Source of the DNA: Synechococcus sp. RS9909
GTDB lineage: Bacteria > Cyanobacteriota > Cyanobacteriia > PCC-6307 > Cyanobiaceae
DNA length: 64,000 nt
Direction of reading: 5' to 3'
Assembly (NCBI RefSeq): GCF_014279595.1
Contig: NZ_CP047943.1
Span: 310,001-374,000 of the forward strand
Shown here: piece after piece, positions 52,020-60,395 of the stretch
How positions within the stretch are numbered: the stretch's first letter is position 1
How the letters are laid out: every line of letters starts with the position of its first letter
The notes under the pieces: model-generated
What the model was told of the DNA's origin: nothing
The model's input: the letters and a program-made list of their open reading frames with translations, nothing else
Database searches by the model: none
Made by a program: the position numbers and the translations under genes

Positions 52020-52903
52020 GGGCCCGTCGCCTCTTCCTTGGTGCGGAGCAGCAGGCCATGGCCGCCGAGGGCCAGCCATTCGCTGCCATCAGCGGCCTTG
52101 TAGTAACTCAGTGCGGCGCTGCTGAGGTTCACCGCCGCGAAATCCGGCGGCAGGATCAGCGGGTCAAAGCGATAGGCCGGCACGTTGACATTGGCTGCAT
52201 AGCCCCAGTCCGTCATGGCAAGCACCAGTCCGGCCGGTCGCTGGATGCGCACGGTGGTGAGCAGGGTGTCGCGCAGCAGGCCGCGGGAGCCGATGGGTTG
52301 GCCGGATTTCTTGTCCCAGCTCACTGCCCGCAGGCCATCGGCGGCGGCAGTTGATGCTGGCGTCGCCGCCAGGATCCAGTGGCCCGACACCTGATCGCGG
52401 GCGATCAGCAACGGCACCGCCTGACGGTTGGTGTAGCGGTGCTGGCTGTAGGCAAAGACGAAATATTCCTGCCCTGACTGCAGTGACCAGCCCACCTGGG
52501 CCGTGAACGGCAGTGGGTTGCTGCTCCAGGTGCCATGGGCAGGGCCCACCTCGCGACTGGGGAAGATCCAGCCGTTTGCATCCTCATCACCGAGGAGGGG
52601 TTCGCTGTTGCCGATGCCCGGCAGGATCTGCAGCGCTGTGCCGGTGACCATCACCTCAAGGATCAGCACCGCCGGATGGCCAGCGGGGGTGAGCTGCGCG
52701 AGGGCCGCCTCGAGGCGCCAGCCGCAGGGATCGGTGGCGGTGGCCTCCGGGTTGGGCGGCGTGACGATGCGCAGCTCATGCTCGTTCACCTGGGCATTGG
52801 CCGCAGCGATCCAGGTCTGCAGGTAGCCGTTCACCTCTGTGGCGACAGAAGGCCAGGTGGTGCCGGTGCCGAGGCGGCTGATGTCGAGCAGGGTGCGGCT
52901 CAT
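52016..52903 (-). CDS. predicted phage structural protein, unknown family
   Basis: 295 residues. N-terminus SRTLLDISRLGTGTTWPSVATEVNGYLQTWIAAANAQV is helical; the rest resembles a beta-rich particle protein (GNSEPLLGDEDANGWIFPS, LQSGQEYFVFAYSQHRYTNRQAVPLLIARD, SAALSYYKAADGSEWLALGGHGLLLRTKEE). Gene order and ATGA coupling to the next gene support a shared structural role. Not otherwise recognised. Confidence 0.5.
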   Translation of the reverse strand: MSRTLLDISRLGTGTTWPSVATEVNGYLQTWIAAANAQVNEHELRIVTPPNPEATATDPCGWRLEAALAQLTPAGHPAVLILEVMVTGTALQILPGIGNSEPLLGDEDANGWIFPSREVGPAHGTWSSNPLPFTAQVGWSLQSGQEYFVFAYSQHRYTNRQAVPLLIARDQVSGHWILAATPASTAAADGLRAVSWDKKSGQPIGSRGLLRDTLLTTVRIQRPAGLVLAMTDWGYAANVNVPAYRFDPLILPPDFAAVNLSSAALSYYKAADGSEWLALGGHGLLLRTKEEATGP

Positions 52904-52913
52904 GGGCTGGTCC

Positions 52914-53339
52914 TCATGGCGCCAGCACCACCGCGGTGACGGTGACGGCGATGGCGGCCTGGCTGCTGCCGGTGTTGCGCACCAGCGCCCGCAGCGGCGG
53001 TAAAGGCAAGGCGGTGGTCACCTCGCTGGTGAAGTAGGTGCCGCCCGGTGGTGCTGTGATCGAGAGGGCCTCGGCGGTGGTGGCCAGATCGAGCAGCACG
53101 CCGCTGCCGGCTGCCGGGTCCTGGCTGATGGGGCGGCTGCCATCGGCCTCGCGGGCAGCGGCCGAGCTGTAGAAGCTCACCCAGGCGGGTGCATCGGTGC
53201 TGATGCTGAGGAAATGCCCCAATCGCCCCAGGCCAGGCAGATTCAGCAGGGCGCTGGCTGCCGGCAGCAGGGGCGTGGTGGTGGCACGCACGCTCACCTG
53301 CTGGCCTGGGAGCTGGGTGCGCGGCAGCCAGTTGGCCAT
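52914..53339 (-). CDS. small phage structural protein, unknown family
   Basis: 141 residues. Beta-rich, hydrophobic: TPLLPAASALLNLPGLGRLGHFLSISTDAPAWVSFYSSAAARE, ending LRALVRNTGSSQAAIAVTVTAVVLAP. The composition fits a small tail or head-decoration protein, and the sequence resembles the small protein encoded at 55033-55419 in overall style (a C-terminal strand of the form ALTVSVQFS/AIAVTVTAV). It lies 10 bp upstream of the next structural gene. Confidence 0.45.
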   Translation of the reverse strand: MANWLPRTQLPGQQVSVRATTTPLLPAASALLNLPGLGRLGHFLSISTDAPAWVSFYSSAAAREADGSRPISQDPAAGSGVLLDLATTAEALSITAPPGGTYFTSEVTTALPLPPLRALVRNTGSSQAAIAVTVTAVVLAP

Positions 53340-53380
53340 CAGCCGATCCCCATCAGCTCAGCAGCTCCGTCGACGCCGCA

Positions 53381-54625
53381 TCAGGGCACCACCTCGATGC
53401 GACGGATCGCCCGCACCTGGTTGGTGAAGGTGCTGGTCTTGCTGCCCGAGAACTGATCGCCCGTGTAGGTCGTCCGTTGGTAGGCGGCACTGCTGGTGGC
53501 CTGCGTCGAGGTCCAGTGGAAAAACGCCTCATCACCAACGTTCTCATCGAAGTGATAGAGCGATTCAGCACCACCAGCCAGGAAGGCGGTCAAGGGTGTA
53601 CGGGCCGGGTTGCTGTCGGTGTAATCATCGCCCTGGGGAACGGCATAGGGGTTGGCCCCAAAGCCCGTCCCGGAGTAGGTGCCGTTCGCGGTCGTCTCCG
53701 GCTTGAAGGCCCGCCAGAGGATGTCCCACTCCTGGGTGGCGGGGAGATACCAGTCGTCGTAGCCGGCGATGCTCAAGCCACGGCAGAACTGCGCCGCCGG
53801 ATGGCTGGTGTTGTTCATCGCCTCGCTGTTCGCCCACCCATCGAAGACGCTGGTGGTGCCAGCGCTGGAGGTGTTGGCCGTCTTCCAGGCCAGGTTGAGG
53901 GCCGAGCCCGAGGCCTTGGGCGAAATGATCAGCGCATGGGTGGCGACGCCATTGGCGGTGTGGCTGATCAGACCGGCGTAGTAGCCACCCTCAAAGACAG
54001 CACCGATCGCTGGCAGGTCCGCCACCCGGATGGGACCGAGCTGATAGACGGTGCCGGTGAGCAGATCGAGGTAGAGGTCGCCATCCATCGCGCCTGGGAT
54101 GGAGGAGGGCGGAGCACCGCTGCCGGTGAACCAGCCCGTGCCGCGTGGACCGATCAGGCCATCGGCGCCAGCAGGACCCTGAATGCCTTGCGGTCCCTGC
54201 GGGCCAGCAGGTCCCTGGGGACCGGCAGCACCCTGAGCACCCGCTGGGCCAGCCGGACCCTGGGGCCCCTGGATCGAGCCGCCATCCACCCAGCTGCTGC
54301 TCGCGCTGTCCCAGACCCGCAGCGAGTCATCGCTCTGCACGATGTAGGCATCGCCCTGATCCGGGTTGGCCGGCAGGTCATTGACCGTCGCCACCGAACC
54401 CTTGAAGTTGATGCCGATACCGGCCGGGCCCTGGATGCCCTGGGCACCGGTCGGGCCCGTGGGACCGGAGGGTCCCGCCGGACCTTCTGGCCCTTGCAGG
54501 CCGGCAGGTCCTTGCTGTCCCTGCGGACCAGCAGGGCCTTGAGAGCCTTGAACCCCAGGTGAACCCTGCGGGCCGGCAGGTCCCTCAGGACCGCGAATGG
54601 AACCGGTGGAACTCCAGGACCCCAT
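53381..54625 (-). CDS. collagen-like tail fibre with C-terminal Lcl/DUF1566 domain
   Basis: 414 residues from ATG 54625. Two blocks of Gly-X-Y triplets (about residues 7-62 and 110-155) flank a spacer with [39 protein letters not shown], a common tail-fibre linker. Then [17 protein letters not shown], and a C-terminal domain with [35 protein letters not shown] and [14 protein letters not shown]: the Lcl/DUF1566 fold, related to C-type-lectin-like receptor-binding domains. It is therefore the likely host-recognition fibre. A repeated leader element lies just upstream at 54653-54673. Confidence 0.8.
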   Translation of the reverse strand: MGSWSSTGSIRGPEGPAGPQGSPGVQGSQGPAGPQGQQGPAGLQGPEGPAGPSGPTGPTGAQGIQGPAGIGINFKGSVATVNDLPANPDQGDAYIVQSDDSLRVWDSASSSWVDGGSIQGPQGPAGPAGAQGAAGPQGPAGPQGPQGIQGPAGADGLIGPRGTGWFTGSGAPPSSIPGAMDGDLYLDLLTGTVYQLGPIRVADLPAIGAVFEGGYYAGLISHTANGVATHALIISPKASGSALNLAWKTANTSSAGTTSVFDGWANSEAMNNTSHPAAQFCRGLSIAGYDDWYLPATQEWDILWRAFKPETTANGTYSGTGFGANPYAVPQGDDYTDSNPARTPLTAFLAGGAESLYHFDENVGDEAFFHWTSTQATSSAAYQRTTYTGDQFSGSKTSTFTNQVRAIRRIEVVP

Positions 54626-54652
54626 AGCAGCCAGTGGGCGGTTTGCCCGTCG

Positions 54653-54673
54653 CGTCACCAGCTATTGCCATGC
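54653..54673 (-). promoter_or_regulatory. repeated leader element, copy 1 (before the tail fibre)
   Basis: On the minus strand it reads GCATGGCAATAGCTGGTGAC-G. Its ATG opens a 28-codon frame (MAIAGDATGK...) that overlaps the tail-fibre start out of frame. Nearly the same 21 bases occur before the capsid gene and at the start of the scaffold-like gene. Function unknown; leader peptide, translation enhancer or late-transcription site are options. Confidence 0.55.
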
Positions 54674-54816
54674 GGTTGTGCAGGGGCTGTCGAGCCTGGT
54701 TGGCCACACCCCGTGAAGGACTGTTGAGGCAGCGGTTTCGCTCCATTCAGCAGATCTATGAAGGATGTAGAGACCAAGACCGGGGCGGTGTCAGCCGAAA
54801 GCCTCGCAACAGGTCC

Positions 54817-54842
54817 AAGGGCGCTCCCTACGGGGCGCCCTT
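54817..54842 (-). terminator. GC-rich hairpin between virion transcription units
   Basis: AAGGGCGC (54817-54824) pairs with GCGCCCTT (54835-54842) around a 10-nt loop, in the 407-bp gap 54626-55032 between the small structural gene and the tail fibre. It may end the capsid-region transcript before a separate tail-fibre promoter. No T-run, so strength is uncertain; the rest of the gap holds no gene. Confidence 0.45.
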
Positions 54843-55032
54843 CCCATTGATGGGGGTACTCGTCGGGGCTGAGAAGCCGCTCCGTCATGCTGTGGAGCAG
54901 AGAGAGCGCTTGATGCCCCAGTCCACCCTTGAGCGACCTGCCGCCCTGCTGAGCACCATCCCGACCGTGGCGGCGAGCACGACACGATGCAGCTGGTGAA
55001 TGGGGCGCGGGATCTGTTGCTGGGCCGCAGCC

Positions 55033-55419
55033 TCAGCTGAACTGCACAGACACCGTCAAGGCCTGAGGCGAGCCGGATGAGGCCGTGACCTCGAGCCACA
55101 ACCACTGGCCCTCAGGGATAGCCGGGACTTGGAAGCTGGTGATCACGCTGCCGCTGGTGGTGCTGGCGGTGGTGATCGGATCGGTTGTGACTGCCGTGCC
55201 CGCAGCGGAGACATCGGCGCCATGGCGCAACGAAAAACTGATGCTCGGACTGGTGCCGCCAGTGAGCACGGCATCGACGCGGCCGATGGTCAGGGTCTGG
55301 GGGGCGTGCAGCAGGATGCGCCGGTCATTGGCCTGGGGATTGGCCAGCCAGACCAGCTGGGGCGGCATCGGTCCAGGAGGTCCGATCAGAGAGGCCAGTT
55401 GTCGCCAGGAGAGGGGCAT
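55033..55419 (-). CDS. small beta-rich virion protein
   Basis: 128 residues. Beta-sandwich-like: QLVWLANPQANDRRILLHAPQTLTIGRVDAVLTGGTSPSISFSLRHGADVSAAG, then TTSGSVITSFQVPAIPEGQWLWLEVTASSGSPQALTVSVQF. It looks like a small tail or decoration protein. The WLWLEV-x-SG end is common in proteins of this type that sit near phage fibres. No family name can be given. Confidence 0.5.
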   Translation of the reverse strand: MPLSWRQLASLIGPPGPMPPQLVWLANPQANDRRILLHAPQTLTIGRVDAVLTGGTSPSISFSLRHGADVSAAGTAVTTDPITTASTTSGSVITSFQVPAIPEGQWLWLEVTASSGSPQALTVSVQFS

Positions 55420-55451
55420 CGTTCAACAGGGGCCTTTCTCTGCTTTTGCCA

Positions 55452-56228
55452 TCAAGGCGAGAGCTCATAGACCTGGCCGCTCAACCGATCCAGGTAGAAG
55501 TCACCCACCGCCGGTGGTGGCTGCAGGGTTGATGGCGGCGGGCCATCGCCCGAATACCAGCGGGTGGCGCGGCTGCCGACGCCCGATTCCTGCACCACCG
55601 CCAAGGCCGGCTCACCGCTGGTGGGGTCTGGCATGAAGCCCAGTCCCCCATTCGGATGCAGCCTGAGCTTCCAGACGACGGCATGGCGGCCGTCGTAGGG
55701 CTCACCGCTGATGCCAGCACTGGGGATCAGCGGCTGGATCACACCGCCAGTGCCACCACCACCATCGCGGTTGTTCAGCAGCTGCTGCGGCGGCACCGGG
55801 CAGCCCACCAGGGCGACACTCAGCGTGGCGATCAGCATCCCCAGCTGCACCTGCACCGTCACATCGGAGCGCTGGGCATAGACATGCCGCAGGCGGGGCG
55901 CCTGCCTGGAAACGGCAGGCCAGGGCACGATGTTGCTGCTGCCATCACCCCAGCTCACCGAGATCGGTGATGGGATGCTCTGGCGTGGGTTGATCACCAG
56001 CTCGATGGCGGCCGAGCCGATCGGTTCGCTCCAGCGGCTATCAGCCGGCAGCCAGAACAGCTCAAGGTCATCAGCTGGGATTGGGCCTCTGCGATAACCG
56101 AGCTCGGCCCAGCGAGCGAACTCCATCGGCAGCACCCATTGCTCCACGCCTGGACAGCCGAGCGGGGGAAGCAGCCTTACGCGCTGACCGCCCACGGTCC
56201 GTGGTTGCTGGGGCAGGGGATAGGCCAT
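55452..56228 (-). CDS. virion protein with PKD-like region and GDxYLD tail motif
   Basis: 258 residues from ATG 56228 (a TTG two codons earlier is less likely). The middle has ISVSWGDGSSNIVPWPAVSRQAPRLRHVYA, a PKD-like WGDG...HxY pattern. The end GDGPPPSTLQPPPAVGDFYLDRLSGQVYELSP matches the tail-fibre sequence [31 protein letters not shown] nearly position by position, so the two share a small module, probably a trimerisation or attachment segment. Tail-associated structural role inferred. Confidence 0.55.
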   Translation of the reverse strand: MAYPLPQQPRTVGGQRVRLLPPLGCPGVEQWVLPMEFARWAELGYRRGPIPADDLELFWLPADSRWSEPIGSAAIELVINPRQSIPSPISVSWGDGSSNIVPWPAVSRQAPRLRHVYAQRSDVTVQVQLGMLIATLSVALVGCPVPPQQLLNNRDGGGGTGGVIQPLIPSAGISGEPYDGRHAVVWKLRLHPNGGLGFMPDPTSGEPALAVVQESGVGSRATRWYSGDGPPPSTLQPPPAVGDFYLDRLSGQVYELSP

Positions 56229-56246
56229 GGCCAAGAGGCGGGTGGA

Positions 56247-56696
56247 TCAGAGCAGCGGGTCGTCGAGCAGGTCCTCCGGCAGCGCGGTGAGCGCAACCTC
56301 CTCCACTGCGCTGGGGTCGTCACCTGGCTCGGTGGTGGGCGCCGCTGCCACTGCCAGGTCATCGGTGCTGATCGCAGAGGGTTCTGGCGTGGACTCTGTG
56401 GCTGCAGGAGGCTGCTCCTGGTCCTGCTCCTGCTTCCGCTCCTGCTCGTTCCTGCGGCGCTTGCCGCGCCTGCTGCGGCTTGATGCAGGTTTTGCATCAT
56501 CCGGCTCAGGGAGTGCAGCAGCAGCTGCGGCGATCGGTGCCGGCGGCTCTGCCCCGGCCACACGCCAGCCGAGCGCCAACCAGCCGGGCAGGTGCACGGG
56601 CCAGATGTAGCGCTCCTCGCTGCCCTGGCGGATGCGCAGCATCCCGGCCGGCAGCGGTCCCTGGGCGGCCATTCCCGTCATCTGCGCTCCTGTCAT
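56247..56696 (-). CDS. basic-to-acidic low-complexity virion protein
   Basis: 149 residues. An ordered start (LRIRQGSEERYIWPVHLPGWLALGWRVAG) is followed by Ala/Pro linker, a strongly basic patch SSRSRRGKRRRNEQERKQEQ and an acidic tail. The N-terminal segment has the look of the short head-tail or tail-accessory proteins encoded after capsid genes. No family recognised. It starts 2 bp after the previous stop. Confidence 0.45.
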   Translation of the reverse strand: MTGAQMTGMAAQGPLPAGMLRIRQGSEERYIWPVHLPGWLALGWRVAGAEPPAPIAAAAAALPEPDDAKPASSRSRRGKRRRNEQERKQEQDQEQPPAATESTPEPSAISTDDLAVAAAPTTEPGDDPSAVEEVALTALPEDLLDDPLL

Positions 56697-56698
56697 GG

Positions 56699-57136
56699 TC
56701 AGGCTGGCAGGGTGGCGGTGAGACCGACAACCATCCCCTCGGGAGTGGAGGGGGTGACGACCGCCTTGGCAAAGCAGAGCGCCGGCAGATCGGCGTTATC
56801 GACATCGGCGGTGTCCAGCAGGATGTCGTGACCGGAGATGTAGGCCTCCACCCGGCCGCCTTCTGCTGGGACGGCGACAGTGGCGACGGGGACAAAGGTG
56901 CCCATCGTGCCGTCCCGCAGCTGCGGTGCGAGATGCAGCACCACCGTCACCGCATCGCTGTGGCCAGGGTGGGAGACGAGCAGGGAGAAGCGTGCGGCGG
57001 CATCAAGCTTGGTGTTGAGCTTGACCACCTCCCCGCTGCTGAACACCTTCTCGGTGTCGCGGGTGGCGGAGCGGTTGGTCCAGCCCACCAGCAGGGTGGC
57101 GGCATCAATGAGGGGATTGGCTTTGAGGCGAGTCAT
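56699..57136 (-). CDS. predicted small capsid-associated protein
   Basis: 145 residues from ATG 57136 (MTRLKANPLIDAATLLVGWTNRS); the longer frame to 57244 lies inside the capsid gene's 3' end. Beta-rich with FSLLVSHPGHSDAVTVVLHLAPQLRDGTMGTFVPVATVAVPAEGGRVEAYISGHDILLDTADVDNADLPALCFA. The size, beta content and position directly after the capsid gene fit a head-decoration or head-closure protein. Not assigned to a named family. Confidence 0.5.
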   Translation of the reverse strand: MTRLKANPLIDAATLLVGWTNRSATRDTEKVFSSGEVVKLNTKLDAAARFSLLVSHPGHSDAVTVVLHLAPQLRDGTMGTFVPVATVAVPAEGGRVEAYISGHDILLDTADVDNADLPALCFAKAVVTPSTPEGMVVGLTATLPA

Positions 57137-57171
57137 CGGTCGGTCTCCAAGGAATGGGTACGGAATGGCGA

Positions 57172-58089
57172 TCAGGAGATCGGAGCAATCGAGTGCAGCC
57201 GGCCTGCAGCACGGGGGTGCATGACGCCAAAGCCGACGTACCAATCGATGCGAGTGCGGAACACCGGTGCATCGGGCACCTCACCGAGGTCACGGACGGA
57301 GATGCCGTAGCGGCCTTGGAAGGGGCCCTGCAGACCGGTCACCGCCTGATCGCCAAAGGTGCAGCAGTAGATCGAGCTGGTGCCACCCGCTTCCCCGTAG
57401 CCGAGCACTTCCAAACCCTGGGCGTCGCGATCGACGGTGAGGATCTGGCACTCCTGGTAGTGATGCACCATCACCCCCAGGTTGTTGGTCGAGACGTTGT
57501 AGACGCCCTGGCCAACGGTCTGGCGAGCGAGGGCATTGAGCTGGCGGCGCATCGCCTTGCTCATCACCAGATACTTCCTGCCGCCGTAGGAGTTCACCGA
57601 GTCGATCAGCTCATCGAGCTTGTCGAAATCGAGGGCGCCGCCACCGTTGTTGAGCGCCATCTCAGTGCCAGGGGCAAGGCGTTTGGCGAGGCCGTCAAAG
57701 CCACGGCCCTGGCTGGCGGTGGCATCACCGTTGATCAGTGCCGCTTCCAGCGTCAGCCGCATCGAGCGCACCTTCATCTCGGTCTGAGCAGCACGGGCTT
57801 CCGGGCCCTGCAGGTCAACGATCGAGCGGTCCACGTCGACATCACCCCCGAAGAGGTGCACGGCTTCTGACTGGGGATCGACAACGCCGTAGCTCTGCTT
57901 GTAGCCCTCGTTCACCGCCCGAAAGCCCACCGAGGGGAGCTCTTTCTCGACGGAATAGAAGAGGCCGCCGCCGGCGATGTTCATGAACGGCAGCCAGCTG
58001 AGCAGTTCGCCCTCAGCGAAGGTCTTGATCACCGCCAGGTGCTCCAAGCGGGTCTCGTACTTGGCTGCCTCGATCAGGGTGAGGCCCAT
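57172..58089 (-). CDS. phage major capsid protein
   Basis: 305 residues. Features of HK97-fold capsid proteins that lack a large prodomain: an N-terminal arm (ETRLEHLAVIKTFAEGELLSWLPFMNIAGGGLFYSVEKELPSVGFRAVNEGY), a P-domain/spine region with ARAAQTEMKVRSMRLTLEAALINGD, GGGALDFDKLDELIDSVNSYGGRKYLVMSKAMRRQLNALAR, and the A-domain end FGDQAVTGLQGPFQGRYGISVRDLGEVPDAPVFRTRIDWYVGFGVMHPRAAGRL. The C-terminal GF-x-V-x-HP-x-A-x-x-L is characteristic. A repeated leader element ends about 35 bp before its start. Confidence 0.8.
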   Translation of the reverse strand: MGLTLIEAAKYETRLEHLAVIKTFAEGELLSWLPFMNIAGGGLFYSVEKELPSVGFRAVNEGYKQSYGVVDPQSEAVHLFGGDVDVDRSIVDLQGPEARAAQTEMKVRSMRLTLEAALINGDATASQGRGFDGLAKRLAPGTEMALNNGGGALDFDKLDELIDSVNSYGGRKYLVMSKAMRRQLNALARQTVGQGVYNVSTNNLGVMVHHYQECQILTVDRDAQGLEVLGYGEAGGTSSIYCCTFGDQAVTGLQGPFQGRYGISVRDLGEVPDAPVFRTRIDWYVGFGVMHPRAAGRLHSIAPIS

Positions 58090-58123
58090 CGGTGCTGCAC
58101 TCCCGGGGCCCGGCCCCAGTTGA

Positions 58124-58144
58124 CGTCACCAGCTATTGCCATGC
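58124..58144 (-). promoter_or_regulatory. repeated leader element, copy 2 (before the capsid gene)
   Basis: Same 21-base element as at 54653-54673 (identical over at least 20 bases). Its ATG opens a 22-codon frame (MAIAGDVNWGRAPGVQ...) whose stop overlaps the beginning of the capsid gene, an arrangement suitable for translational coupling of the most highly made virion protein. Confidence 0.55.
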
Positions 58145-58328
58145 GAGCAGACAGCCGATGCGATCCATCTGGCCGCCGCCATGCACGGGGGCTGTGATGC
58201 GCTGCCTTGCGCCTGATTGTCCGGGTGCAAGCCGCCAGCTGGCAGATCACAGCGGGCCTGTGCAGGACATCGGTGGCCATCCAAGTCGGCGCGGGAAAGA
58301 ACGGATGCACCGCTGCCCCAGCCGTCTC

Positions 58329-58379
58329 GCCCTGGCAAGGATCAGGCCGGGCGCCTCTGCGAGGCGTCCTTGCCAGGGC
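58329..58379. terminator. bulged hairpin, copy 2
   Basis: GCCCTGGCAAGGA (58329-58341) pairs with TCCTTGCCAGGGC (58367-58379). Inside are ten unpaired bases TCAGGCCGGG, and CGCCTC pairs with GAGGCG around TGC. It lies in the divergent gap (58090-58423) between the capsid gene and a small plus-strand gene. A bidirectional terminator or structured RNA element are both possible. Confidence 0.5.
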
Positions 58380-58423
58380 GCTACAGCCGGGGCTGATCGC
58401 GGTTGTCCCTCGCCTCCTCTGTG

Positions 58424-58648
58424 ATGGCCTCCTCCTTTCTCTGCTCTCCGGCCGCTGTTGAAATCCGCCAGCTGATGGTGCACGTCTATCCCGGCGGGAT
58501 CAAGGCTCCTGATGCCGAGCGCATCACGGTCTTCTATGGCCGCCAGGGCAAGCCGGTGAAAAAGCCCCGCTTCCTGCCGGCTGAGCTGGCCCACAAGCTG
58601 GCCCGCAAGCTGCAGGCCAAGCGCATCGGCACCGTCTCAGTGCTCTGA
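58424..58648 (+). CDS. small basic hypothetical protein
   Basis: 74 residues from ATG 58424 (MASSFLCSPAAVEIRQLMVHVYPGG). The C-terminal half is basic: FYGRQGKPVKKPRFLPAELAHKLARKLQAKRIGTVSVL. No family recognised. Together with the DoxX-like gene it interrupts the minus-strand structural block with plus-strand genes, so both may be cargo. Confidence 0.5.
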   Translation: MASSFLCSPAAVEIRQLMVHVYPGGIKAPDAERITVFYGRQGKPVKKPRFLPAELAHKLARKLQAKRIGTVSVL

Positions 58649-58753
58649 GCCTGGGGCCACGGGCCCGCCCCGGTGGAGCTCCTGGCTCCACCGGGCTTTG
58701 TGCTGCTCTGCTCTGGGCATGGCCAGACTGGCGCCAGTGGCCACGTTGTGTTG

Positions 58754-59128
58754 ATGACGGTGCAGACCGCACGCCTGTCGCTGCTGAACCGCATCGCCAG
58801 GGTGCTCCTGTGCCTGGTGTTTGTGCATGCCGTGATCGGCAAGCTGACGGGCTTTGCAGGTCCAGCAGCTGCAATTGCGGCTAAGGGACTGCCGTTGGCG
58901 CCCGTGCTGCTGGTGGCGGCGATGGCCTTGATGGCGGTGGGCTCAGCCCTGGTGATCAGCGGCTGGAAGTCCCGTCTCGGAGCCGTGCTGCTGCTGGTGT
59001 TCCTGGTGCCCACCACCCTGCTGTTCCACGCTGATGTAGCCGATGCCGGTGAGCGGATTCAGCTGTTCAAGAACCTGGCGATCATCGGCGGCTTATTGCT
59101 GATTGCCGATCAGGACAGCAGGGCTTGA
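58754..59128 (+). CDS. DoxX-like small membrane protein
   Basis: 124 residues from ATG 58754. Four hydrophobic segments: VLLCLVFVHAVIGKLTGF, LPLAPVLLVAAMALMAVGSALVI, LGAVLLLVFLVPTTLLFH, and FKNLAIIGGLLLIAD. This order with FKNLAIIGGLLLIA near the end is the DoxX family pattern (putative quinol- or redox-linked membrane proteins). It is probably host-derived cargo rather than a virion component. Confidence 0.7.
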   Translation: MTVQTARLSLLNRIARVLLCLVFVHAVIGKLTGFAGPAAAIAAKGLPLAPVLLVAAMALMAVGSALVISGWKSRLGAVLLLVFLVPTTLLFHADVADAGERIQLFKNLAIIGGLLLIADQDSRA

Positions 59129-59180
59129 AAAAGGGGATTTTCCAGAAGCTGAGAAATTTTCGAGGCACCCTGCCCAGCTT

Positions 59181-59912
59181 CTACGTTTTTGGGGGAATAC
59201 CCCCTTTATTTGAGTCTTGATTCGTTCCCGTCTGTGAATGGTCGGGGATCGGGCTTGATTGATTGGCACGCACCACCGGCAGGTCTTGCCAGTCCTTCCA
59301 ATCGAAGTGCCACCACTCGGTGGGGAAGGCGCGGAAGCCATGGCGCTCCATGGCCTTGCGCAGTCGGCGGGCATTGCTGGCTCGATCGTTGCTGATGCCA
59401 GGGGCATCCACATGTGCGGCTGCGGAGAAGTCATCGAAATCCGTGGGCATCGGCAGCTCCTTGCCGCGTCGGTCCACCAAGGTCACATCCACCGCTGTCC
59501 CGCGGGTATGGCGGCCAGCATTCATTGCAGGGTCGGAGACGTAGCGCGGGTCGCGGATGGCATCCCACATGCGCTGCTGCACCGCCAGCGGGCGATAGGC
59601 ATCCCAGACCTTGAGGCCCAGACCCTCGCGCGCTAGATCGCGTTGCACCCGTTGCAGGGCGAGAGCGACTGGGCAGCGCAGCTGGGGATCAAGCCGTGGG
59701 TAAAGGGTGGCGCCCAGAAAGTTGTAGGGACTGGCGTAGCGCAGCTCCAGCAATGGCCTGGGCTGCAGCGCCAGCAACGACACCAACCCATCGCCGCTGC
59801 AACGCAAACCGGATGGGGCCGACGTGCTGGCTGGAGCGGCCACTGTTGCTGCGCTGATCACTGGGGCAACTGCGGCCAGCAGAGCAATCGCTGTGCGCAA
59901 ACCAGAAGACAT
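59181..59912 (-). CDS. D-alanyl-D-alanine dipeptidase-like (peptidase M15D, VanX family)
   Basis: 243 residues with an N-terminal signal peptide (MSSGLRTAIALLAAVAPVISAATVAAPA). The M15 zinc site is intact: GRHTRGTAVDVTLVD gives the His and Asp of H-x6-D, and EWWHFDW gives the Glu and third His. KVWDAYRPLAVQQRMWDAI is the substrate-binding segment. It should cleave D-Ala-D-Ala or a related peptidoglycan dipeptide in the periplasm. Located in the virion block but with its own signal peptide, so it could be a lysis helper or host cargo. Confidence 0.8.
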   Translation of the reverse strand: MSSGLRTAIALLAAVAPVISAATVAAPASTSAPSGLRCSGDGLVSLLALQPRPLLELRYASPYNFLGATLYPRLDPQLRCPVALALQRVQRDLAREGLGLKVWDAYRPLAVQQRMWDAIRDPRYVSDPAMNAGRHTRGTAVDVTLVDRRGKELPMPTDFDDFSAAAHVDAPGISNDRASNARRLRKAMERHGFRAFPTEWWHFDWKDWQDLPVVRANQSSPIPDHSQTGTNQDSNKGGIPPKT

Positions 59913-59972
59913 GACGATCGCTCGCCAGATCGAGCCATGACCTTAGGGAGTCGTCCTGGCCGTGGATCTTGA

Positions 59973-60368
59973 TCATCGCTGCCGCTGCCGGCGGTCGCGA
60001 TTCGTGGTTCGTTGGGCTGCTCGCTCGGCTGCATTCATCCGGCGTGCGAGTGCTGTGGCCCAGCGGCGGCCGGGGTCACCGCCCCAGCCATCCCAGGCCT
60101 GCCGTCCTTTGCCGTACTGGTGCCAGGTTGAGCCCTGCTTGTCCACCTCGTGCCGCGAGAAGAAGCGCACCATTCGATCGATGGTGGTGGGTGAGAGCTC
60201 CTGTCTGTTGCGCAGTTGCCGCGCCCGGGCCAGCCCCACCGGCGTCATGCCGCGCTTGGAAGGCGGCTGCTGGGCCCGGCGCTCCAGGGCGCGATCGGCT
60301 GCAGCAGCCACAGCGGCAGGGGGTCGGAAGGAGAGTCCGGCGTAAAAGCGGCGCGGTCGTCGTGCCAT
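59973..60368 (-). CDS. phage head-morphogenesis-associated conserved domain protein
   Basis: 131 residues from ATG 60368. The conserved stretch RGMTPVGLARARQLRNRQELSPTTIDRMVRFFSRHEVDKQGSTWHQYGKGRQAWDGWGGDPGRRWATAL matches a domain seen in many phages and prophages, sometimes fused to prohead proteases: GxARARxLxNxxxLSPxTIxRMxxFFxRHEVDK...WGGDxGxxWA. Its exact job is unknown. It is encoded between the scaffold-like protein and the capsid, consistent with head assembly. Confidence 0.6.
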   Translation of the reverse strand: MARRPRRFYAGLSFRPPAAVAAAADRALERRAQQPPSKRGMTPVGLARARQLRNRQELSPTTIDRMVRFFSRHEVDKQGSTWHQYGKGRQAWDGWGGDPGRRWATALARRMNAAERAAQRTTNRDRRQRQR

Positions 60369-60395
60369 CAGCATCAGGTGTGTGAGCAGGTGGAG

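Noticed and set aside
53381-54625. Diversity-generating retroelement target
   Set aside because: The fibre has a C-type-lectin-like tip, the kind of fold diversified by such systems, but no reverse transcriptase gene and no template repeat with A-biased changes were seen in the window.
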